DNA from: a bacterium
GTDB lineage: Bacteria > Verrucomicrobiota > Verrucomicrobiae > JAJYAR01
Reading direction: 5' to 3'
Length of the DNA: 11,801 nt
NCBI GenBank assembly: GCA_021779435.1
Contig: JAJYAR010000037.1
Location: forward strand, 1-11,801
The position numbers and the translations under genes are program-made. The notes below the pieces were generated by a model. It had not been told where the DNA came from and did not search any database. It saw nothing but the letters and a program-made list of their open reading frames with translations. This document shows positions 6,284-11,801 of the stretch, in pieces. The first letter of the stretch is position 1. Every line of letters begins with the position of its first letter.

Positions 6284-8302
6284 ATGCCCAAGCCCAACAC
6301 CAACGGTTTTCACCCACCCCGGCTTCCAAGTCGCGCCCCCACCCGCGCGGCCGCCCCTGCCTCCAGTGACCGGCGGGATCGCGGGGCTGAGCGTGGCTTC
6401 CACACACCCGACGACCATGTCGCCCGCATCGTGGAGCTTTCCGACTCACTCAGGGAAACAGCCGGGCAGGCGGAATCCCTGGCCGCGTCAAGCGAGGGGA
6501 TCGTCTCGTCGATCAACGAGATCGCCGCCTCCATCGAGCAGGTCTCCGCCAACACCAACGAAGTCGCCACCAGCGCGGCCGAGACGACCGCCGTCGTCCA
6601 GCAGATCGCCAACACCGCCCGCACGATCACCGCCACCTGCCAGGACATGGCGACCTCGTCGCAGGAGCTCATGACGGTATCGAACGAGTCCGCCGCCTCG
6701 ATCAAGCGTGTCAGCAAAGATACCGAGTCGCTCTCCGTCAGCATCACGCAATCGGGCGCCGCCATTGACCAGATGACCCGGAGCATTCAGGGCGTCGCAC
6801 GCAATGCAGACGACCTGACCGCGGCCGCTGAGGAGACTCTCTCTTCGATGAACGAGATGGCGGCCTCGATCGAGGAGGTCGGGGCGATGTCCGACAGCCT
6901 CCTGACCTCGGTCGAGGAAACTTCCACCTCCCTCGAGGAGATGAGCCGTTCGATCCAGGGCGTCGCCCAGAACGGGCAGCGCATCACCGAGGCGTCCTCC
7001 GCCGCGGCCACCAGCGCCACGCAGATGGACCGTTCGATCCGTTCCGTCGGCGATCTCGTCAAGAAGGCGCAGGACGTCACCCGCCGCGTCTCCACGCAGG
7101 CCGGCGAAGGCGGCCGGGCAATCGAGCAGGCGATCGAAGGCATCGGGCGGATCAGCCGCGCGATGAACGCCTCCACGTCGGTCATGAAGGACCTCAACAA
7201 GCAGACCGGCGAGATCTCGACCATTGTCGATACCATCAACGTCATCACCGAGCGCACGAACCTCCTCTCCCTGAATGCCTCGATCGAAGCCGCGCGCGCA
7301 GGGGACGCCGGACGCGGCTTTGCCGTGGTGGCTGAGGAGATACGAAACCTTGCCGAGCGGTGCGCCAAGGCGACCGCCGATATCGCGCTGATCGTGCGGG
7401 GTCTCGAAAACGTCACGCGGGAGGCAACGGACGCCGCGAACGAGGGCGCCCGCGCAGCCGACGAGTCCAGCCGGCAGTCCGAGTCGGGCCTGGCCGGACT
7501 CAGGCTGATCCTCTCGGGCGTCGGGGAGACCACCGGCCTCGTCAGCGAAATCAGCCGCGCGACCGACGAGCAGCTCGTCGCCGGAAGGCACGTGGTGGAA
7601 TCCATTTCCAACGCTGCCTCCCAGGCGAAACAGGTTGCCGTGGCCACCGCCGAGCAGGCGAAGGGGGCGTCGGCCGTCGTGCAGGCCGCCGGCCAGATGC
7701 GGAAAGTCGCCAAGGAGGTGGCGCAGGCCATGGGCGAACATGGACGCGCCTCGCGCGAGGTGATCAAGGCCGCCCAATCCACCAACTCGATCGCCAGCCA
7801 GCTGAGGAAGGCCACGTCCGAACAGTCGGCGGGCGCCTCGCAGATCGTCAGCGCGGTGGATTTCATGCGGCAGGGTGCCGCGTCGACGACGCGCGCGCTT
7901 GCGGAGCAGGCCACCGCAAGCGAACAACTCTCGAAGGAGACCAGCCGGCTGGCCCGGATGGTTGCCGACGTCACGAAATCCATTGCGGAGCAGGCGTCGG
8001 CCTCCGGCCAGATCGCCACAGCCGCCGACGGTCTGAGGCTGCAGTCGGATCAGGTCGCGCGCGCGATGAACGAACAGGCCGGCGCCGTGCGCGAGCTGAC
8101 CTCCGCATCGCAGAACATCGTCACGCAGATCAAGCTCATCACGGAGGCGAACGTGCGCCACTCCGCCATCGCGGTCGAGACGCTCGAGGAAATCGAGGCG
8201 GCACCTCCCGCGCGGCGAAGGGCAGCCGCCGGTCAGTCAAAGAATGACGCCAGGTCGCGCTCGACCCGGCGCTCCCGCAACGCGGCCTCGAACGCACGGT
8301 AA
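6284..8302 (+). CDS. Soluble methyl-accepting chemotaxis receptor, coiled-coil only
   Basis: Chemoreceptor of 672 residues made almost wholly of a coiled-coil hairpin. The signalling tip is unmistakable: [20 protein letters not shown] followed by the [14 protein letters not shown] block. The tip glutamate is residue 335, the middle of the chain. I find no membrane segment, HAMP, PAS, Cache or other sensory domain, so it is a cytoplasmic receptor; the input must come from partners or the coil itself. Each arm carries seven 28-residue units (residues 67-262 and 429-624). The N-terminal 45 residues are Pro/Arg-rich, and the C-terminal 30 or so are Arg/Ser/Ala-rich and strongly basic. There is no C-terminal CheR-docking pentapeptide. 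Glu/Gln pairs flanked by Ala/Ser/Thr (183/184, 211/212 and the C-arm EQ pairs) are candidate methylation sites. It sits between cheW and cheR, 11 and 3 bases away. FrzCD of Myxococcus is a possible functional analogue, by inference. Confidence 0.95.
   Translation: MPKPNTNGFHPPRLPSRAPTRAAAPASSDRRDRGAERGFHTPDDHVARIVELSDSLRETAGQAESLAASSEGIVSSINEIAASIEQVSANTNEVATSAAETTAVVQQIANTARTITATCQDMATSSQELMTVSNESAASIKRVSKDTESLSVSITQSGAAIDQMTRSIQGVARNADDLTAAAEETLSSMNEMAASIEEVGAMSDSLLTSVEETSTSLEEMSRSIQGVAQNGQRITEASSAAATSATQMDRSIRSVGDLVKKAQDVTRRVSTQAGEGGRAIEQAIEGIGRISRAMNASTSVMKDLNKQTGEISTIVDTINVITERTNLLSLNASIEAARAGDAGRGFAVVAEEIRNLAERCAKATADIALIVRGLENVTREATDAANEGARAADESSRQSESGLAGLRLILSGVGETTGLVSEISRATDEQLVAGRHVVESISNAASQAKQVAVATAEQAKGASAVVQAAGQMRKVAKEVAQAMGEHGRASREVIKAAQSTNSIASQLRKATSEQSAGASQIVSAVDFMRQGAASTTRALAEQATASEQLSKETSRLARMVADVTKSIAEQASASGQIATAADGLRLQSDQVARAMNEQAGAVRELTSASQNIVTQIKLITEANVRHSAIAVETLEEIEAAPPARRRAAAGQSKNDARSRSTRRSRNAASNAR
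6482..7069 (+). repeat. Seven 28-residue coiled-coil units, N-terminal arm of receptor
   Basis: Residues 67-262 divide without gaps into seven units of 28 residues (84 bases each). Recurrent positions include a hydrophobic-x-x-Met/Ile core and the motif (A/R)SI(E/Q/R)xV: AASIEQV in unit 1, AASIKRV in 3, RSIQGV in 4 and 6, AASIEEV in 5, RSIRSV in 7. Units 1 and 5, and units 4 and 6, are the most alike, which hints at duplication of larger blocks. Confidence 0.8.
7568..8155 (+). repeat. Seven 28-residue coiled-coil units, C-terminal arm of receptor
   Basis: Residues 429-624 divide without gaps into seven 28-residue units. Six begin with Glu-Gln (429, 457, 513, 541, 569, 597) and one with Glu-His (485), followed by small residues such as AKGAS, SAGAS, ATASE and ASASG. 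The period equals that of the N-terminal arm, as expected for two antiparallel strands of one hairpin that lengthened in step. Confidence 0.8.
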
Positions 8303-8305
8303 CCG

Positions 8306-9166
8306 ATGGCACTTCAGGCCGACACTCACCCACTCACCGTTCCCGAGGGTGTTCCCACCTTGCTACGCGACCTGGTAAACGAACGCACCGGCGTCTACTT
8401 CGACGACGAGCGCTTCGACACGCTGCTCGAAAAGCTGCGCGACCGCGCGCTGCTGCATGGGTGCCGCTCATACCTGGATTACTACTATATATTGAAGTAT
8501 GAGGAAAAGGGCCCGGAGGAGTGGCTGCGCGTCATGGACGCGTTCTCCGTGCAGGAAACGTATTTCTGGAGAGAGGTGAGCCAGATCGAGGCGCTCACGT
8601 CCGAGGTCGCGCAGTCGTGGCTGAGTCGTTCGACACCGCTGCGGATCTGGAGCGCAGCCTGCGCGTCCGGCGAGGAGCCCTACAGCATTGTCATCGCGCT
8701 GGTCGAAGCCGGACTCGGGACCGAACGCATCGAGGTCATCGCCAGTGATGCAAGCGAGGCTGCGCTCGTGAAGGCGCGCGCCGCGGTGTACAGGGAACGC
8801 TCCTTCCGCGCCCTTCCCCAGCACCTGCGCGACAAGTACTTCACGCGCGTTCCCGAAGGCTGGCGGCTGGACCCCGGGATAGCCGGAAGGGTCAGGTTCA
8901 CCCGGGCCAACCTGGTTTCGCCGCGCGAGGTCGCCAGCCTTGCCGAATCGCAGGTCGTGTACTGCCGGAACGTCTTCATCTATTTCTCGTCCGACGCGAT
9001 CCGCCGCACCTTGTCCTGCTTCGCGTCCCGGATGCCCGAGGGAGGGCACCTGTTCGTCGGAGCTTCCGAATCGCTCCTCAAACTCACGCACGATTTCGAG
9101 CTCACGACGGTGCGTGATGCGTTCGTGTATGTCCGCAACGCTGTGCCTGCCGTCCGCCGACCATGA
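8306..9166 (+). CDS. cheR: Chemoreceptor methyltransferase CheR
   Basis: Transfers methyl groups from S-adenosylmethionine to receptor glutamates, raising kinase output during adaptation. The 286 residues show the N-terminal helical domain (about 15-75) and the SAM-dependent catalytic domain (about 80-280). Motifs: ETYFWRE (84-90), equivalent to the usual ETxFFR; the SAM-binding RIWSAACASGEEPYS (113-127); the acidic loop ASDASEAAL; and YCRNVFIYF (219-227). The length is standard, with no added TPR domain. It begins three bases after the receptor stop and ends in an ATGA overlap with cheB, as expected for an adaptation pair. No Shine-Dalgarno is evident. A short AT-rich patch near 8476-8500, encoding a YYYILKY segment, stands out from the GC-rich surroundings, but the protein there looks normal. 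Confidence 0.96.
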   Translation: MALQADTHPLTVPEGVPTLLRDLVNERTGVYFDDERFDTLLEKLRDRALLHGCRSYLDYYYILKYEEKGPEEWLRVMDAFSVQETYFWREVSQIEALTSEVAQSWLSRSTPLRIWSAACASGEEPYSIVIALVEAGLGTERIEVIASDASEAALVKARAAVYRERSFRALPQHLRDKYFTRVPEGWRLDPGIAGRVRFTRANLVSPREVASLAESQVVYCRNVFIYFSSDAIRRTLSCFASRMPEGGHLFVGASESLLKLTHDFELTTVRDAFVYVRNAVPAVRRP

Positions 9167-10191
9167 GCATCCGCACCGTCATCGTCGACGACTCCGCCTT
9201 CGTCCGCAAAACCGTCAAGTCCATGCTCGCCGGCCACCCGCACATCGAGGTCATCGGCATGGCCCGCGACGGAGAGGAGGCCATCGAAGTCGTCGAGCAG
9301 CTGAGGCCTGACGTGGTCACCTGCGATCTCATCATGCCGCGGCTCGATGGCGTGGGTTTCGTTCGCCGGCAGATGGCGCTCCGCCCGCTGCCCATTCTCA
9401 TCCTCACCGCTTCGCCGCAGGACGGGGAGTTCGTCCTCGACGCGCTCAACGCCGGAGCCGTCGATCTGGTGCAGAAGCCGACCGCGCTCGCCACGGAGGA
9501 GCTTCTCACGATCCGCGACCAGCTCCTGGCCAAGATCGAGGCAGCCGCCCGCGTGCCCATCGCGAACCTCACCGCGGGACCGCGCCCCGCCCCGTCCGTC
9601 GCGGCGACCGGCCGCAGCACGAAGGTCGACGTGGTCGTTCTCGGAATCTCGACAGGCGGTCCGCAGGCGCTGCGTCAGCTGCTGCCCCAGCTTCCGGCCG
9701 ACTTCCCGGTTCCCATCGTGATGGTGCTGCACATGCCGGTAGGCTACACGGCTTTGTTCGCCGAGAAGCTCGACGAAGTTTCGCTGCTCTCCGTAGTTGA
9801 AGCCAAGGACGGCGATGTCTTGAAGCCCGGACTGGCCCTGCTCGCACCCGCGGGACGGCACCTCGTGCTGCGGCGGGGCATCGACGGGGGCGTCGCCGCA
9901 CACCTTGCCCTTCAGCCGCTCGAAAAGAACCACAGGCCCTCGGTCGATGTTCTATTCCACTCCGCCGCGGATATCTACGGAGGAAGGGTCCTGGGCGTCG
10001 TGATGACCGGCATGGGCGACGACGGCCGGGAGGGCTCCGCATGGATCAAGGCCCAGGGGGGCACAATTCTCACCGAATCCGAAAAATCCTGCATCATCTA
10101 CGGCATGCCGCGGTCCGTCGTGGAGGCAGGGCTTAGCGACCGCGCCGTGCCACTTTCGGAAATGGCAGCCGCCATCATGCAATACCTATGA
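9163..10191 (+). CDS. cheB: Chemoreceptor methylesterase/deamidase CheB
   Basis: Phosphorylation-activated protein-glutamate methylesterase that reverses CheR action. The 342 residues comprise an N-terminal receiver (about 1-120; Asp9/Asp10, phospho-acceptor Asp55 in TCDLIMP, Lys104 region QKPT), a short linker, and the esterase domain (about 155-340). The catalytic triad is visible: Ser163 in GISTGGP, His190 in LHMP and Asp286 in GMGDDG, almost at the numbering of the enteric enzyme. Receptor glutamines could also be deamidated by this family. It overlaps cheR and cheY by four bases at each end (ATGA), so all three are translationally coupled. Full length with no missing key residue; this gene is secure. 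Confidence 0.97.
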   Translation: MSIRTVIVDDSAFVRKTVKSMLAGHPHIEVIGMARDGEEAIEVVEQLRPDVVTCDLIMPRLDGVGFVRRQMALRPLPILILTASPQDGEFVLDALNAGAVDLVQKPTALATEELLTIRDQLLAKIEAAARVPIANLTAGPRPAPSVAATGRSTKVDVVVLGISTGGPQALRQLLPQLPADFPVPIVMVLHMPVGYTALFAEKLDEVSLLSVVEAKDGDVLKPGLALLAPAGRHLVLRRGIDGGVAAHLALQPLEKNHRPSVDVLFHSAADIYGGRVLGVVMTGMGDDGREGSAWIKAQGGTILTESEKSCIIYGMPRSVVEAGLSDRAVPLSEMAAAIMQYL

Positions 10192-10565
10192 ACGCGAAAG
10201 TTCTCATCGTGGACGACTCCGGCCTCGCCCGCCGGACAACCCGCCGTCTGCTCGAGCAGATGGGCCATACCGTCGAGGAGGCCACGGACGGGGAGGAGGC
10301 GCTTGAACGGTACTACATCAACCGGCACGACCTCGTGATCCTGGACATGGTCATGCACGGAATGTACGGGCTGGACGTGCTTTCGAAGATCCGCGAGCTG
10401 AACCCCGACGCACGCGTGATTGTCGCCACGGCGGATATCCAGAACTCCACGCGCGAGAGAGCCCGCACGGCCGGGGCCGCTGCATTCGTCAACAAGCCGC
10501 TGAACCGCGAGCAGTTGGCGGAGACGGTCAGCGCCGTCCTGGAAGGGGGCGTATCGTGGACCTGA
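10188..10565 (+). CDS. cheY: CheY-type single-domain response regulator
   Basis: Phospho-output receiver of 125 residues, the standard CheY size. Conserved residues: Asp9/Asp10, phospho-acceptor Asp53 in VILDMVM, Thr81 in VATAD, Phe100 as switch aromatic, and Lys103 in NKPLN. The proline that usually follows the DxxM stretch is His57 here (MVMHGM), a small departure in the loop after the active site. In a motile cell it would bind the flagellar switch; in a non-flagellar pathway it would bind another target, and the window does not show which. It overlaps cheB by four bases and cheC by ten, so CheC is the likely phosphatase for this protein. Confidence 0.92.
   Translation: MNAKVLIVDDSGLARRTTRRLLEQMGHTVEEATDGEEALERYYINRHDLVILDMVMHGMYGLDVLSKIRELNPDARVIVATADIQNSTRERARTAGAAAFVNKPLNREQLAETVSAVLEGGVSWT
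10541..10549 (+). promoter_or_regulatory. Shine-Dalgarno GGAAGGGGG for cheC
   Basis: This purine-rich site inside the end of cheY lies six bases before the GTG at 10556. It decides the cheC start in favour of that GTG, which also gives a protein beginning with the expected CheC helix. Confidence 0.65.
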
Positions 10566-11173
10566 CGGAAGGCCAGAAGGACTCGCTCGCCGAACTGATC
10601 AACATCGGGTACGGCCGCGCCGCCGCCGCCCTCTCCGAGCTGACCGGCTACCGGATCACGCTCGAGGCGCCCCGGGTCGCAATGTACGCGATCGATGAGG
10701 TGGGGTCGATGCTCTCGGGCGTTGTCGACGGTGAGGTCGCGAGCGTGAACCAGGTTTTCTCGGGCCCCATCTCGGGGAACGCCCTGCTGCTCCTGGACCA
10801 GCGCGCAGCGCTCGTCCTCTCGCAGCTGCTCACGAACGAGACGCCCGCCATCGACGGTTTCGATGCCAACGCACGCGAGGTGATCACCGAGGTCGGGAAC
10901 ATCGTCCTCAACGCGTGCCTCGGTGTCTTCGGCAACATGCTCCATATCGATGTCTCGTTCGCCGTCCCCCGGATGCGCGTTGACGGCGTCCGGAGCGTGC
11001 TCCGGTCCATCACCATCGGCGCTGAGGAGCTCCAGTATGCGCTCATGATCCACACGCGCTTCCACCTCCGCGAAAGCAATGTCGCCGGCTACCTCGTGAT
11101 CATCCTCGGCATCACCTCCCTGGACCAGCTCCTCGCGGAACTCGTGGTGTGGGAGCAGCGGCAGAACGCATGA
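10556..11173 (+). CDS. cheC: CheY-P phosphatase CheC
   Basis: Member of the CheC/CheX/FliY phosphatase family, 205 residues, the normal CheC length. Two pseudo-symmetric halves each carry the family's helix: ELINIGYGRAAAALSELTG (residues 13-31, dyad Glu13/Asn16) and EVGNIVLNACLG (112-123, dyad Glu112/Asn115). Both E-x-x-N dyads are intact, so both active centres should work. It has no flagellar FliN-like extension, which distinguishes it from FliY. Start is GTG with a strong Shine-Dalgarno, overlapping cheY by ten bases; it ends in an ATGA overlap with the next gene. CheC often pairs with the deamidase CheD; no cheD is in the window, though it could lie beyond the right end. Confidence 0.92.
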   Translation: MDLTEGQKDSLAELINIGYGRAAAALSELTGYRITLEAPRVAMYAIDEVGSMLSGVVDGEVASVNQVFSGPISGNALLLLDQRAALVLSQLLTNETPAIDGFDANAREVITEVGNIVLNACLGVFGNMLHIDVSFAVPRMRVDGVRSVLRSITIGAEELQYALMIHTRFHLRESNVAGYLVIILGITSLDQLLAELVVWEQRQNA

Positions 11174-11801
11174 GGGCGCACCAGCACAACACCGCTCCCC
11201 CATCCGGAGAACGCGACGTGGCCATCCTCACGTGGATGCACGAGATTGCGCCGTACGGCATCGTCACCACGGACCGCGACTTCCACATCGTAAGCTGGAA
11301 CCAGTGGATGTCCTTCCACAGCGGTCTCGAGGAGAACGCGGTTCGCGGGCGCTCGCTCCTGGAGCTTTACCCGGATCTGCGGGAGCGGCGGCTCGACGAG
11401 CATTACCGGCACGCCCTCGGCGGCAAGGTGAGCGTGCTCGCCACCGCGTTCCACCACTACCTCCTGGGAATGCCGTCCACGGTCCGCGACTCCGGGTTCG
11501 GTCAGATGCAGCAGACCGCCCGGATCGCACCGCTCAGGCTCGAGGATGCGATCCTCGGGACGATCACGATCATCCAGGACGTCACCCACCGCGAGGTCCA
11601 GGCCGCGCACCTCCGTCAACAGCACGACCATGAGCGGCTGCTTTCGTGGGCGCTCGCCTTCCTGCTGCAGGCCCGCGACCCCCTCGACGCCGCCGGACAT
11701 ATTCTGCAGAAGGTTGCCAACGCGCTCAGCTTCGAGATCTACGCCGCCTACATGCTCGACGCGGACGGCTCGACGCTGCGACTGCGCGCCTCCGGCGGCG
11801 C
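11170..11801 (+). CDS. PAS-GAF sensor protein, probably histidine kinase (3' end missing)
   Basis: Partial gene: 210 codons are visible and the frame stays open to the window's right edge. It starts with an ATGA overlap on the cheC stop. A PAS domain occupies about residues 18-140, with IVTTDRDFHIVSWNQW near its start, an SLLELYP turn, and the closing IIQDVTHRE typical of PAS ends. A short helical linker follows (about 143-160), then the first part of a GAF domain (from about 165: VANALSFEIYAAYML, then DGSTLRLRASGG). There is no signal peptide or membrane segment, so it should be cytoplasmic. A histidine kinase core downstream is the commonest arrangement, but a diguanylate cyclase or other output is equally possible from what is visible. 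Bound ligand or cofactor of the PAS or GAF domain cannot be told. Confidence 0.85.
   Translation, partial: MRAHQHNTAPPSGERDVAILTWMHEIAPYGIVTTDRDFHIVSWNQWMSFHSGLEENAVRGRSLLELYPDLRERRLDEHYRHALGGKVSVLATAFHHYLLGMPSTVRDSGFGQMQQTARIAPLRLEDAILGTITIIQDVTHREVQAAHLRQQHDHERLLSWALAFLLQARDPLDAAGHILQKVANALSFEIYAAYMLDADGSTLRLRASGG

Larger units (their letters stand above)
3333..11801 (+). other. Chemosensory operon, continuing past the window
   Basis: Nine same-strand genes are separated by 6, 21, 11 and 3 bases and then by overlaps of 4, 4, 10 and 4 bases. No internal gap could hold a promoter. The set covers kinase, coupling protein, receptor, methylation and demethylation enzymes, two receivers, phosphatase and an extra sensor. 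No flagellar or pilus gene is in view, so the controlled output (flagella, pili or another cell function) is undetermined. Confidence 0.85.

Noticed and set aside
6488..8161. Long open frame on the minus strand opposite the receptor gene (557 codons)
   Set aside because: It is the antisense shadow of a GC-rich repetitive gene. Its translation is Gly/Arg/Leu/His-rich with no recognisable domain, while the plus strand encodes an unmistakable chemoreceptor.
8476..8500. AT-rich patch with TATATATT inside cheR, resembling a -10 box
   Set aside because: No matching -35 element, and the bases are explained by codons for a Tyr/Ile/Leu-rich segment of CheR.
1..11801. Search for CRISPR arrays, insertion sequences, tRNA or rRNA genes, integrases, toxin-antitoxin or defence genes
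   Set aside because: None is visible. Composition is even and all genes look like resident chromosomal genes, so no mobile or defence system is claimed.

Overview
The window is GC-rich chromosomal DNA, densely packed, with every convincing gene on the + strand. Gene style suggests a Verrucomicrobiota bacterium, most likely of the Opitutales/Opitutaceae. The pointers are a secreted pectinesterase with a bacterial Ig-like N-terminal domain, a ThuA-like protein, and a chemotaxis operon that uses a CheC phosphatase rather than CheZ. This assignment rests on remembered family style, not on a search.

Layout. Positions 1-1424 hold a short-chain dehydrogenase/reductase gene overlapping by 23 bases a ThuA-like gene. 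A 223-base gap (1425-1647) carries a perfect 12-base palindrome. Next comes a complete exported CE8-type pectinesterase (1648-3123). A 209-base gap (3124-3332) with an 11-base inverted repeat precedes a very compact chemotaxis operon running from 3333 off the right end. Its order is: stand-alone receiver, cheA, cheW, a soluble receptor, cheR, cheB, cheY, cheC, and a PAS-GAF sensor protein (cut off). Intergenic distances are 6, 21, 11 and 3 bases, then overlaps of 4, 4, 10 and 4 bases, so one mRNA and translational coupling are very likely.

How the operon should work. The receptor has no membrane segment and no recognisable ligand-binding domain. It is a long coiled-coil hairpin whose signalling tip lies at the exact middle of the protein, so it should report a cytoplasmic state or work through partner proteins. 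Through CheW it would control CheA, whose phosphorylatable His57 can feed two stand-alone receivers and the receiver domain of CheB. CheR and CheB would adapt the receptor by methylation and demethylation. CheC, with both E-x-x-N dyads intact, would remove phosphate from CheY. The PAS-GAF protein at the end is probably an additional kinase or input component.

Most notable: each arm of the receptor hairpin contains seven consecutive 28-residue (four-heptad) repeats. Both ends of the protein are arginine-rich, recalling, without proving, the nucleoid-bound FrzCD receptor of Myxococcus. No RNA gene, insertion sequence, CRISPR array or integrase was seen.
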